Positions 1 through 9,949 of a stretch of 64,000 nt of DNA are shown piece by piece. The position numbers were made by a program, and so were the translations under genes. How positions within the stretch are numbered: the first letter of the stretch is position 1; each line of letters opens with the position of its first letter. Source of the stretch: Rana temporaria (Eukaryota; Chordata; Amphibia; Anura; Ranidae); assembly GCF_905171775.1 (NCBI RefSeq), contig NC_053494.1, positions 201,475,998 to 201,539,997 of the forward strand. The letters run 5' to 3'. The notes beneath the pieces were generated by a model. It was not told where the DNA came from, did no database searches, and saw only the letters and a program-made list of their open reading frames with translations.

Positions 1-6
1 ATCATT

Positions 7-355
7 TTAAAGTGATTGTAAACCCTGACATAACCCAGTGACTAGCTTCAGGTGATGCATAGAGGGGGAACAAATCCTCCTATATAAGTTGTTCCTGTTT
101 ATCGGCAGCCCTCTTTTCTCTTAATGTGTTTTTTTTTTTTTTTAATGTCCAGAATTTACACAGCATTTCACTGCTTCAGCAGGTGGGGGGCTGGAATCTG
201 AAGTCACACACTGCACAACAGAGAGCCAAGTGTAATATTGGATCTGAGTGGAGGGAAAAGGCACAACACACACATACAATATCACACACACATCATGCAC
301 AGCTACGACTGTCAATCAGATACTGTGTGCTGGAGGGGAGTAGGGCTGTCTCCTA
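7..355. repeat. Interspersed repeat beginning with TTAA
   Basis: It starts TTAAAGTGATTGTAAACC and its first ~115 bases align by eye with the repeat starting at 4117. The start resembles TTAA-targeted MITEs. The right end is not clear, so the end coordinate is approximate. No coding content is credible here. Confidence 0.45.
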
Positions 356-471
356 GGATCCTCTGATGTCCGCATAACCATGGCTGCTCAACCTGTGGCC
401 CTCCAGCTGTTGCGGAAAGTCCTGTAAGACATTACAAGGCTGACCGTTACAAGCGCGACTCCTGAAGACAG

Positions 472-622
472 CAAATAAATGGACGAGAACTGGACAGCCG
501 CACTCCAAAATCACTTAAAAAAGTTGTCTTTTTATTTTTCAACTGCACAAACAGTCACTGCAAACCAACAAGATACAGTATGGCCGACGTGTTTCGCACT
601 TACAGTCAGTGCTTAGTCATGG
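472..622 (-). mobile_element. SINE-like retroposed insert carrying a hammerhead-like motif
   Basis: The 151-bp insert is bounded by perfect 13-bp direct repeats ctcctgaagacag (459-471 and 623-635), the hallmark of target-primed insertion. Read on the minus strand it begins with a hammerhead-ribozyme-like core, continues through an A/T-rich stretch with AATAAA, and ends in CCATTTATTTG. It interrupts the MITE at 385-688. Family assignment is open; amphibian Penelope-like or SINE elements with ribozymes are the closest known class. Confidence 0.6.
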
Positions 623-623
623 C
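582..623 (-). ncRNA. Hammerhead-like ribozyme motif (decayed)
   Basis: On the minus strand the order is GCC, then AUGACUA in place of CUGAUGA, a 5-bp hairpin GCACU/AGUGC, the core GAAA, then ACACGUC followed by GGCC. The hairpin matches helix II, GAAA is intact, GUC fits a cleavage triplet, and GCC/GGC can form helix I. The CUGAUGA box has three changes, so activity is doubtful. Confidence 0.35.
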
Positions 624-702
624 TCCTGAAGACAGAGGCATCATGGAACTTGTAGTTTTGCAACAGCTGGAGGGACACAGGTTGAGCACCCATGGCATAG
701 AC

Positions 703-847
703 CAGGGATCCTCAAACTACGGCCCTCCAGCTATTGCGGAACTACACATCCCATGAGGCATTGTAAAACTCTGACATTCATATACATGACTGGGCATGAT
801 GGGAATTGTAGTTTCTGAACTGGAGGGCCGTAGTTTGGAGACCCATG
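703..847. mobile_element. hAT-like MITE, 145 bp, intact
   Basis: Ends CAGGGATCCTCAAACTACGG and its imperfect complement form terminal inverted repeats. The 8-mer gcatagac occurs immediately on both sides (695-702 and 848-855), a perfect hAT-type target duplication. Confidence 0.8.
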
Positions 848-939
848 GCATAGACTGTCAAGTTACTCGGGTAGATGGCAGACAAATGACGGAGCAGACA
901 GAAATCCCACTAGGTGCTTTGAATTAAGGCAAGTACACA

Positions 940-1357
940 TTAAAGTGATTGTAAACCTTCATTTTTATTTTTTATATTTTTTTTACGCATATCATGCTTA
1001 CCTCCACTGTGCAGTTCGTTTTGCACAACGTGGCCTCAATCACTGTCTTCTGGGTTCCCCCGGTGGCGCTCGCGGCTCCTCCTTGCACCGGTAAACCCCC
1101 TGGGAGACGCGCACTTCCGGGGGGGGGGGGGGTTACCTTGCAGGCGTGGAAACGGCCACAGCGCCCGCATTATTGGATTTTATTGACAGCAGCGGGAGCT
1201 CAATGGCTGCGCTGCTATGAAACTGTCCAATCAAACCGAGAACGACAGGCAGAGAGCAAGAGCACTCTTCCCAAGAGGAGATGATGGGCTCAGGTGAGTA
1301 AAACGGGGGGGGGGGGGCTGGGGGACATTAAAGGCGAAAAAACTTGAGGGTTTACAA
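940..1357. repeat. TTAA-starting repeat related to 7-355
   Basis: It begins TTAAAGTGATTGTAAACC and ends near gagggtttaca, giving a short inverted GTAAACC match. It contains poly-G runs at 1121-1132 and 1305-1317. Boundaries are approximate. Confidence 0.45.
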
Positions 1358-1545
1358 GAAGGGCATGCCGACTTTTTTTTTTTTCTCATTTTGGAGGGTT
1401 TTTTCTTTGTTCCACCCTATACGGGCCCCATTATAAATAGTGACACCACTTGTTTGGCTGTGATCAAAGCTGAGGATTTTATAGTGAGAGCCGACAACAG
1501 TTTGCATGTTTGCAGTTGTATTTTCCTATTTATGGGTAACGGTAA

Positions 1546-1942
1546 GGCCCCTTGCACACTGGGGCGTTTTTCATGCGGTACAGCGCTAAAAATAGCGCTG
1601 CTATACCGCATGAAAAATCATGCCCTGTAGTGTTCAATGTGAAAGCCCGAAGGCTTTCACATTGAAGCGGTGCGCTAGCAGGAGCGCACCAAAAGTCCTG
1701 CTAGCCGCATCTTTACCGCGGTAAAGGAGCGGTGTGTTCACCGCTCCTATACCGCGCCTTCCCATTGAAATCAATGGGAAAGCGCGGCAATACCGCGGTA
1801 TTAACCCTTTTTCGGCCGCTAGCGGGTGTTAAAACCTCACCGCTAGCGCCCGAATATCGCGGTAAATACGACGGTATAGCTGCGCTACAAATAGCGCGGC
1901 TATACCGTCACCGCGGCTCCACGCTGCAATGTGAAAGCAGCG
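1546..1942. mobile_element. Harbinger-like multi-hairpin MITE, TAA duplication
   Basis: A 397-bp element flanked by TAA on both sides (1543-1545, 1943-1945). Internally it is a string of hairpins, for example a perfect arm pair around tcacattgaa and another around tcccattgaaatcaatggga. A second copy in the same orientation lies at 7494-7901 with the same TAA flanks. TAA is typical of PIF/Harbinger insertion. Confidence 0.7.
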
Positions 1943-1945
1943 TAA

Positions 1946-2697
1946 TTGAATAGTGAAGGTGAGTTATTTGTAAGGAATTAAAACTGGTCAGGTCCTTCCT
2001 TGTCAAACTTTAAGAGGCCCCTTGGCTGAAAGAAAACTTTGTTTTGCATTGTTATCCAGTGTTTTTTTTTTTTTTTCTGGAGATTTGTCATGTTCTTTTT
2101 ATCACGTGTTCCAGCAGCCCACTTTTCACAAAGTAGAGATTGTAACAAGTGGTATAGTGTTGCTAAAACATCGATGTACAAACACAAGTGTACACATCCA
2201 AGCGGTTGTAAATGTCCGATTCTGTATCTCTAACATGGATCATAAAGCTTTCACTTTTCATTGTTGTAGAAAAGAAAATCTAAGGAAACTTTATTTTTCA
2301 ATAAATCCTTTTTCTGGTGTGAGATTTTCTCGTCTTTGGTTGTTACTGCCTATAAAAGTGAAATGGTATATGGGCTGGGCAACACTGCCTGTGCAAACAT
2401 TTTCTTGGGTCCCCGCCCTCCATTCTGAGACAAAAAAAGTAGCAGGTAGACTCAAAATCGGTTTACTGCAGCAAATCGTGCATTAAAATCGGTTGCCGGT
2501 GGTTATAGCCTATCCTCACTGATTGGTTGCTAGAGATTACTGCACACTATCAACGCTCGCCGATTTCGTTGAGGGATTACATCAGATTACTACTATTCAC
2601 TGATTGGTTGCTAGGGGTTACTGCACTTCATTATCACTCACTGAGCAATCTCAAATGAGCAAGTAAAGCGGCATGTTAACACGCATACTATAGGGGA
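1946..2697. other. Unclassified sequence
   Basis: No gene or clear mobile element was recognised. Around 2515-2620 the phrase cactgattggttgctag occurs twice, about 80 bp apart, suggesting an old short duplication. Confidence 0.4.
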
Positions 2698-3362
2698 GGG
2701 TCAGAGATTGTGGACGTACTGCAGGAGCGGGTCAGATTGCGGACGTACTGCAGGAGCGGGTCGGAGATTGCGGACGTACTGCAGGAGCGGGTCAGATTGC
2801 AGACGTACTGCAGGAGTGGGTCAGGTTGCGGACGTACTGAAGGAGTGGGTCAGATTGCGGACATACTGCAGGAGCGGGTCAGAGATTGCGGACGTATTGC
2901 AGGAGTGGGTCAGAGATTGCAGACGTATTGCAGGAGTGGGTCAGATTGCAGACGTACTGCAGGAGCGGGTCAGATTGCGGATGTACTGCAGGAGCGCGTC
3001 AGATTGCGGACATACTGCAGGAGCCCGTCAGATTGCGGACGTACTGCAGGAGTGGGTCAGATTGCGGACATACTGCAGGAGCGGGTCAGAGATTGCGGAC
3101 GTACTGAAGGAGTGGGTCAGGTTGCGGACGTACTGCAGGAGCGGGTCAGAGATTGCGGACGTACTGAAGGAGTGGGTCAGGTTGCGGACGTACTGCAGGA
3201 GCGGGTCAGAGATTGCGGACGTACTGCAGGAGTGGGTCAGGTTGCGGACGTACTGCAGGAGCGGGTCAGAGATTGCGGACGTACTGCAGGAGCGGGTCAG
3301 ATTGCGGACGGTACTGCAGGAGCGGGTCAGATTGCAGACGTACTGCAGTAGCGGGTCAGAGA
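2698..3362. repeat. 29-31 bp minisatellite, about 22 units
   Basis: The unit is attgcggacgtactgcagg followed by agcgggtcag; units differ by a 2-bp ag insertion, giving 29 or 31 bp. Most units carry a PstI site (CTGCAG). Overlapping open frames here are translations of the repeat. Confidence 0.95.
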
Positions 3363-3419
3363 ACTTTCAGTAATGCACACCTTTACAATTGAATGACACT
3401 GCTCACTGTTGCACGCATT

Positions 3420-3542
3420 AGTGCTCAACCTGTGGCCCTCCAGCTGTTGCGAAACATTCCCATCATGCCTCTGCCTTTGGGAGTCATGCTTGTATCTGTC
3501 AGACTTGCAGTTCTACAACAGCTGGAGGGCCACAGGTTGAGC
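3420..3542. mobile_element. hAT-like palindromic MITE, intact copy
   Basis: Inverted ends GTGCTCAACCTGTGGCCCTC are nearly perfect over 30 bases. Flanks acgcatta and atgcatta match at 7 of 8 positions, the right copy beginning two bases after the inverted repeat. Same family as 385-688. Confidence 0.7.
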
Positions 3543-3551
3543 ACCTATGCA

Positions 3552-4052
3552 TTAAAGGAACACTAAAGGTTCGTTTTTTATTAGATCAATTGATTGCTGT
3601 AAGCTAGAGCATTTAAATATCACTTACCTCGTTTTTCCTTTTGACCTCCAAAATACAGTAATCCAGGTTTGAAAATGCCATTTCCTGTCTCTCCTCTTCT
3701 TGCTTTCCACCAGCATCTGAGCTGTTTTGCATGGTGGAAAGCAGAATATGCTCACCCCCTCCCTATGACTACAGCCCTGCGTGAAGATGCTCTCTTATCC
3801 CTCACAGGCATGGAGGCTAAGCCTAACGGGAACCTTAGCCCCCATTAGGCCGTGATGTAGCAAGAATGAATGTGCACCGCAAACCAGGAAGTCAGTGAGA
3901 ATAATGATTCAGGAGTGACGGAGATGAATAAAACAGCTCGATTTCAACAGGTATCAAACTAGTTATAATGCAAAACATTACTTTTTACTTTATCAGCTAC
4001 TGTCAGACTTTAATTTAAGAGGAAAATATTTTTGTCTTTACAACCCCTTTAA
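3552..4052. mobile_element. TTAA-targeted MITE
   Basis: Bounded by TTAA on both sides with inverted ends TTAAAGGAACACTAAAGG and CCTTTAA. TTAA duplication fits a piggyBac-type transposase acting in trans. The ends resemble those at 55206-55614. Confidence 0.65.
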
Positions 4053-4116
4053 GGGCGATTTCTCCTTGCTTCCCGTTAATAAAGACACCAACTTCTACAA
4101 ACACCTGACAGGAGCA

Positions 4117-4700
4117 TTAAAGTGGATGTAAACCATCACATATACCCAGTGAAGTGAACAGCCTCATATGATAGAGATTAAACAAATCTCCCTACATAAG
4201 TTTTACATCTGTATCTGCAGTCTTCAGCTTTATATACTGTTTAGAAGGAGCCATTTGTGTTGGAAGATTTTCTCTTCCTGTTCCACACTGCAGTGAAGCC
4301 TGGGCATACAGCCAAGACAGCTGATTGGAGGAAAGGCGCACACTCCCCCTCTCCTCATAGGTAGAGACTTTCTAGCACAGAGTTGAACAAGTCAACAGAG
4401 CAATCTATTTATAGCATTCTCCCCAACACACAACTCCAGCTGCTTTTATCATATGTGACAGAGAATTCCTCAGAAGTTATCAGGCTAATAACAGAAGAAC
4501 GGAGCAGGAGACTGCTATGGCTCATGGTGCTTTGGAGAGAGGTAACAAAACACTGCAGATACATGTGCCTAGTATGGATTTTGGCCGCATCCCTGTTCTC
4601 CTGCAACCGGATGCATAGCTCCCAACTGTCCCTGATTTGGAGGGACTGTCCCTGATTTGGAGGGACTGTCCCTGATTTGAAACAATGTCCCTCTCTCCCT
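4117..4700. repeat. TTAA-starting repeat with a short tandem at its end
   Basis: It begins TTAAAGTGGATGTAAACC and aligns with the repeat at 7-355 through the first ~115 bases. At 4630-4680 the phrase ccctgatttggagggactgt is tandemly repeated. The right boundary is uncertain. Confidence 0.45.
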
Positions 4701-5268
4701 CATTACTCATTTATCCCTCATTGTGGTCTGATCTATAGAGTTGTATATAAAATGCACTTTTTATCTATCAAATAGTTTTCCAGCGCTAACTTTCATCCAA
4801 TTTCTAAATTGCTGCATTTGTAAATTCCAAAAGGCAATATAAAGGAATAGTAGTGGTAAAAAAAAAAAAAAGCACTTGTGGGTTTAACCAATCTTTGATT
4901 TGTGACATGCCCACCAGCTGTAATGGCAATGCTGCATTGGTTGCACATGCAGCAGAGGGCCATCTATGAGTACCTGTGTCATTATGGCACAACGACCGGC
5001 TCGTTCGGCCCATCTCTAGTAATGACCAATTTGGAAAGGAGCATTACCTTTTTTAAAGCCCAACCCTTGACAACGAAACACATCTGCAAATCAGATGAGT
5101 TCCAATTGAAGAATTGTGTGCCTGCAATTCGCACCGCACTGCCTAAAAAACACACACGTTTTTTGTGCAATGGGATGCAACGCACCTATGTGAACCAGAC
5201 CCATTGAAAAGAACATTTTCAAATGTTCTGCCAATTGGATGGCGGTGTAAGACCGCATACAATTCCTA
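4701..5268. other. Unclassified sequence
   Basis: A/T-rich at the left, with a poly-A run at 4858-4871. No coding exon or element ends were recognised. Confidence 0.4.
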
Positions 5269-5340
5269 TACCCTGTTTTCCCAAAAATAAGACCTATCCT
5301 GAAAATAAGACCTAGCGTTTTTTTCCAGGAGGGCTGCAAT

Positions 5341-5385
5341 CTTGCCTGATGAAGAGACACGAATGTCTCGAACGCGCGCATCCTC
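5341..5385 (+). ncRNA. Hammerhead-like ribozyme motif with intact helix II
   Basis: An exact CUGAUGA box is followed by a perfect 6-bp helix GAGACA/UGUCUC closed by a CGAA loop. The downstream core reads GAAC rather than GAAA, and the expected ACGCGU-U/C segment is eroded to CGCGCGCAUC. The fold is recognisable, but loss of the core A should abolish cleavage. Confidence 0.4.
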
Positions 5386-5948
5386 CCGCGCCCGGAAGTG
5401 ACGTCTAACACGCAGCACACAGTGGAAACCTGTACCCTTCTTGTCGGTTCCGAGGGCGTTTGGTCCCAGCCGCCACCGCCGTTGATGGCAAGGACAACAC
5501 CACATGCCTGCATGAGTGACGATCGCTCCCACCGGGACTCTCGCGGATGACGCATCATACCAATCCATGCCTGAACTTACGCTCCCTTTGTGAGTAGGTT
5601 ATTTATAGGTTTTTTATATGTCTAAGTCTTTTAAGCATTAAACTCATCTGCTATGCTTAGAAAGCGCTGCTTTGTGTTTTTTTTCTTGTTCTGCCGATCG
5701 CTTCATCTGTCAGCTGGCTGCCATCTAGCAAAGCACTATTATCACAGTGTTATGGACATTGTTTACTTGGACTAATGTATTTCCATTAACCATCTATTTG
5801 GACTTTGTTCACAGTACGAACCATTCCTCCCCCTCCTGGTATATTTCATATAGGTACATGTTGGGAGTGCGCTCAATTATTGTGTTTTTTGGGCTGCAAT
5901 ATAAGCCCTACCTCAAAAATAAGCCCTAGTTAAAAATACTAAATCCTG

Positions 5949-6128
5949 AAATCCACTCTATTACAGTAGTATATATTGTACAATGTGTGTTTCTGTAATA
6001 TAAATGTGGGGAAGAGAGCTCCGGCGGGTCACCGAAGCGCAGAATGGCGCTATAACAAAGGTATTTGGCACAATTATATTACAGGAACACACACATTGTA
6101 CATTATATACTACTGTAATAGAGTGGAT
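5949..6128. repeat. Inverted repeat with ~53-bp arms
   Basis: Arms at 5949-6001 and 6076-6128 are near-perfect complements (atccactctattacagtagt and its complement) around a 74-bp spacer. This is a small foldback insertion inside the larger TA-flanked element. Confidence 0.75.
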
Positions 6129-6309
6129 TGTAGGATTTTACAAGCATTTTAACTCCGTTTACATTGGGGATTCCTGACGGGCAGGGAGAGAGAGGGGGAG
6201 AGAAGACAGCACATTACATTGTAAGACCTACCCCAAAAATAAGCCCTACTGTGTCTTTTGTTGGCATAATTAATATAAGACCCAGGCTTATTTTCGGGGA
6301 AACACGGTA

Positions 6310-6990
6310 TGTGTGAACCCAGCTTTAGTGAGCCATGACGAGGAAAATGTAATTGTCCATCACCTTTAAACTTTATACACACACACACACACACCTTTAG
6401 CAGATGCTTTACTAAGGACTGAAATAGGGCATTTTTTTTCTCTATAAGGAATTTAACTGCAATAAAAAAAAAACAGGGCCAAACGTTGATATTGCTTGTA
6501 ACAAATTCTAATTTGAATACGGTCAAAAAAATATCTTCAAAGCAACAAATGCCATTGGCAACGTTAGCCTACATTGCCTGTAAATATATATTTTGGGTCT
6601 TGAAGAGTTAATAAACTGCATATGTCTCCTTTCCCAGCCCCCCCCCAAGCTCTGCGACCCCCCCCATGTCAGTCAATACCATCTAATAACTATCCAATAA
6701 ACCGGCTGAGATTACATTGTGACATACGATCGATGGGGGCACACATTACAGGACTGGAAAATGTCACCCAGGTTGGTCAATTAAGTGAGAGCTGGCTGGT
6801 TCTAGAATATATCTGTTCTCGGAGAAAGATGAAATCTCATTACCGGGAACTCTTATGATTGATTTTCCTCAATCAGGAGATCTGGAGGGAGTTGGGAAGT
6901 TGTGTGGCCTTACTTTACCCTTCTACAGCCAGTATTGTTCACAAAATGTCAGAGGAGCTGTAATGGGCTCTGTGGTCAGATTGCTCTACT
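6310..6990. other. Unclassified sequence with AC microsatellite
   Basis: An (AC)n run lies at about 6373-6394. The remainder has no recognised gene or element. Confidence 0.5.
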
Positions 6991-7272
6991 CAGGGCTTTT
7001 TTTCAGGGGGAACTTGGGGGAACTCAGTTCCACCACCTCTGGCTCAGACCCTTTGGTGCCTGCTCACCACAATCACTTGTAAACACAGAAGTCTGGTTTC
7101 TGTGTTTACAAGTGACAGCTCTGCACTCTGTGTGTAACCGCCCTGAACTCTACACTCTGCATGTAATGCAATTCTGGTATTTAATGCCCCTTAAGACCCT
7201 TCTACTGTTTGCGAAATTTGAATGAGGTCGTGGTTGAGTTCCTGCACCTATTTTTTGAGAAAAAAAGCTCTG
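6991..7272. mobile_element. hAT-like element, perfect 8-bp duplication
   Basis: It begins CAGGGCTTTTTTTCAGGGGG and ends AAAAAAAGCTCTG. The 8-mer gctctact flanks it exactly (6983-6990 and 7273-7280). Ends and internal ggaactcagttcc text match the element at 20123-20544. Confidence 0.8.
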
Positions 7273-7493
7273 GCTCTACTAATACATTAAGTGGGATCTA
7301 TGGCTGGAGATATACAGTAGAACTACCAGTGCCAGGATGCCCTGCAACCTGATCCGCCATCATGTATAGGGGGACTGGGAGAAAATACTACTTCTTTACT
7401 GATGGGGTGATGAAGTGCTTGTAGCGCCGCTCCAAGCTGGAGGCTTCTGGATCTCTCTGCTGGTGCTCCAAACATGGCAGTAGGTGTCTGTAA

Positions 7494-7901
7494 GGCCCCT
7501 TTCACATTGGGACGTTTTTCATGCGGTACAGCGCTAAAAATAGCGCTGCTATACCGCATGAAAAATCATGCCCTGTACTCTTCAATGTGAAAGCCCGAAG
7601 GCTTTCACATTGAAGCGGTGCGCTAGCAGGAACGCTCCAAAAGTCCTGCTAGCCGCATCTTTACCGCGGTATAGGAGCGGTGTGTTCACCGCTCCTGTAC
7701 CGCGCCTTCCCATTGAAATCAATGGGAAAGCGCGGTAATACCGCCGCAACGCGGGCGGTATTAACCCTTTTTCGGCCGCTAGCGGGGGTTAAAACCTCAC
7801 CGCTAGCGCCCGAATATCGCGGTAAACACGATGGTATAGCCGCGCTACAAATAGCGCGGCTATACCGTCACCGTGGCTGACGCTTCAGTGTGAAGCCAGC
7901 C
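7494..7901. mobile_element. Harbinger-like multi-hairpin MITE, second copy
   Basis: About 408 bp, flanked by TAA (7491-7493, 7902-7904), and visibly homologous along its length to 1546-1942. It landed three bases inside the LTR, so the LTR start TGTAA sits on its left and TAACGG on its right. Confidence 0.75.
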
Positions 7902-8230
7902 TAACGGTCACCACCGTTTACGACCTTCCATCCCATCCAAGACAGCTTATCGACACTCCACAATCAGGCAAACGAACACGACCCATAAGAATTCCCCCCA
8001 GACATGAGACACACAGCTCTGTGCTTCTGGTTTCAAATGTAATACAACTTTAATGGTTCACTCTCAGATTTTATACAGTTTTCAAGGCACAGGAACAATC
8101 AAACTGTCCCCACCCACACATCACACCTTGGGGGGGCTTCAATCACATTCTTTGAGCTAATTACTAAACATTCTAGACATGTCGGCGCCGGCCTATAATT
8201 ATCATGATCTAATCACTGCACATTCCTTCA

Positions 8231-8743
8231 TTAAAGTGGAGTTCCACCCATAAATATAACATTACATCAGTAGTTTTAAAAAAATGTCATTAGTCCTTTA
8301 CAATTTATTTTTTATTTTTTAGATGCCTTCAAAGTGTTGTTGCTAGGCAGAATAGTTAATCTTCCCCACTTCCTGCACCTAGGTGCTTAATGCACCACAC
8401 AGACTGCTGGGAATGTAGTGGGTGTAACTTTCCAGGAGTCTGTGCACTCCCCAGTCTCAAAGAATCATGTGACTTGGACAGCACAGGTGCTGAAACCTGA
8501 TCTGACACTGCTTGTGCGAGATCTGGAAGGCTGAAATCCAGGAAGTCATACAGTCTGGCTTCATGATGCCCACACTTAAGATGGCCCTAGTCAATTTCTA
8601 TTTTATAAAGTGTCTAAATGCTGTAACAACCTAACAAAATGGACCTTAGTTTACAGACTAACTTTTCTAGAATACATTAAGCTTGTGTATTACAGGGGTA
8701 TTTATATTTAAAAAGTGAAATTGTTGCCGGAACTCTGCTTTAA
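8231..8743. mobile_element. TTAA-targeted MITE inside the LTR
   Basis: Inverted ends TTAAAGTGGAGTTCC and GGAACTCTGCTTTAA with TTAA at both borders. The other LTR copy (28831-29578) has an uninterrupted TTAA at the equivalent site, giving an empty-site control for this insertion. Confidence 0.8.
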
Positions 8744-9114
8744 CAGAACTCGAACAAAACACCAACACACAATGATCTCTTCTCAATCCACATCCCTAGA
8801 CAGACGTTCTGTCTCCGACAAGTACATTCCACACATAAACAGTATTTAGCATACATAATTAGAGGTCTGGGAGCAGACCTGGATTAACACCTTTACACAA
8901 TGGACAATGAAATGTCTAGGAGTAGATGCAATTAACACCTTTCAAAAGAATGTGTCCCCACATTGAATAGCCAACAACTTGTGATATCTCAAGACATCCT
9001 GCAAACATGAATTATTATTAATGTCCCATCTCATGTAATACATGAATTATGATTCACTTGCCACCCCATCTCCTGGCTCAATCTGTGCCCAAAAGTCACT
9101 CCTGTTACAGTGTC

Positions 9115-9582
9115 TAAGTGCACCAAACCAGAAGTGTACGCATACTGAAGATGACACGCTGCTTAAATGGGCCTGATGTAGTCAAGATGGATGGCCTCAA
9201 CCAGCGCCGCTCTGGCCATGCCCACTTTTGCCTCACTGTCACCTCTGTGACTAGGGGGCAGGGTGATGCATGTTAGGGGGTGTGGACAGAGCAGCGCTGG
9301 CTGAGGGCATAGAGAGTAAGTGAGTAACTTGTATAGCGTTACAAATGCGAACTAAATCAAAAGAGGTGGGTCTTACGTTTTTTTTTTTTTTTTCTCTGAA
9401 GGCCCAATGGTTTTCTTCCATGCGGATGTCTGTGGGTAGAGCGTTCCATAGGCATGGTCCTTCGTTCTCCTTTAGATTTGTAGAGGTCCTTGGGGAGGTT
9501 TTTGGTTAGTTGACCGGAGGGCGCGACTAGGGGTGTAGTGTTTTTATTTTCTCGCATAAGTATTGAGGAGCGTTTCCTTGTG
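9115..9582. repeat. Left part of an older repeat split by the L1 insertion
   Basis: Text such as gtagagcgttccataggcat near 9438 resembles a widespread amphibian repeat that I cannot name. The copy continues on the far side of the L1 at 17488. The duplicated 8-mer tgcgtttg ends this piece. Confidence 0.4.
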
Positions 9583-9590
9583 TGCGTTTG

Positions 9591-9949
9591 TTTATTTATT
9601 TATAATTCTTTATTTTATATATCTTTTACCATATACAGAAAGTAAAATACAGCCATTTCAGTTTCATCTTATGACATGACAACCTTTTTTTTTTTGTCTT
9701 TAACTAGATGGCTAATGCTCCGTCTTCTAAATATTTACACTCTATATCAAAACAGTTCTCCCCTTCCTTGGCTCTGGTGCAGTCTATACTTATACTCACT
9801 ACACACAGCTGCCGCCTTTCAAGAGGATATCTTAACCCTACGTTTCTCTCCCACCCCCCGCCATCCACCCCCCCCCCCCCAAAAAAAAAAAAAAAAAAAA
9901 AGAACAAAGACAATTTCTCCCCTCTCTCCCCGTCTCTCCCCTCCCCCCC
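9591..9949 (-). other. L1 3' UTR with G-rich tract and short tail
   Basis: On the minus strand ORF2 is followed by a purine/G-rich stretch, a poly-T run, and then A/T-rich sequence with AATAAA close to the terminus and a TAAATAAATAAA tail. G-rich tracts in the 3' UTR are a known feature of vertebrate L1 elements. Confidence 0.7.

Larger units (their letters stand above)
385..688. mobile_element. hAT-like palindromic MITE, interrupted
   Basis: The ends are inverted repeats (TGCTCAACCTGTGGCCCTCC at the left, its complement with one mismatch at the right). Flanking 8-mers accatggc (377-384) and cccatggc (689-696) match at 7 of 8 positions, fitting a hAT target duplication. The same family is present uninterrupted at 3420-3542. 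The extra length comes from the insertion at 472-622. Confidence 0.7.
5269..6309. mobile_element. TA-flanked TIR element with nested insertions
   Basis: The ends are TACCCTGTTTTCCCAAAAAT and the complement of TACCGTGTTTCCCCGAAAAT, each starting with TA, as in Tc1/mariner-type insertion. Subterminal aaaataag(a/c)cct words repeat near both ends. The interior contains a hammerhead-like repeat (5341-5385) and a 53-bp-arm palindrome (5949-6128). No transposase frame is visible, so it is nonautonomous. Confidence 0.6.
7489..9109. mobile_element. Solo LTR with two nested insertions
   Basis: LTR text starts TGTAA and ends TGTTACA, flanked by the perfect 5-bp duplication gtgtc (7484-7488 and 9110-9114). 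Its sequence aligns with the uninterrupted LTR at 28831-29578. Two later insertions split it: a TAA-flanked MITE (7494-7901) and a TTAA MITE (8231-8743). No internal retroelement genes remain, so it is a solo LTR, presumably left by recombination between two LTRs. Confidence 0.75.

Noticed and set aside
2708..3373. Two overlapping open frames of 213-221 codons
   Set aside because: Entirely within the 29-31 bp minisatellite; the proteins are unit translations (repeated TYCRSGS or ADVLQE words).
7489..9109. Endogenous retrovirus provirus
   Set aside because: Only LTR sequence and two later MITE insertions are present; there are no internal retroelement genes.
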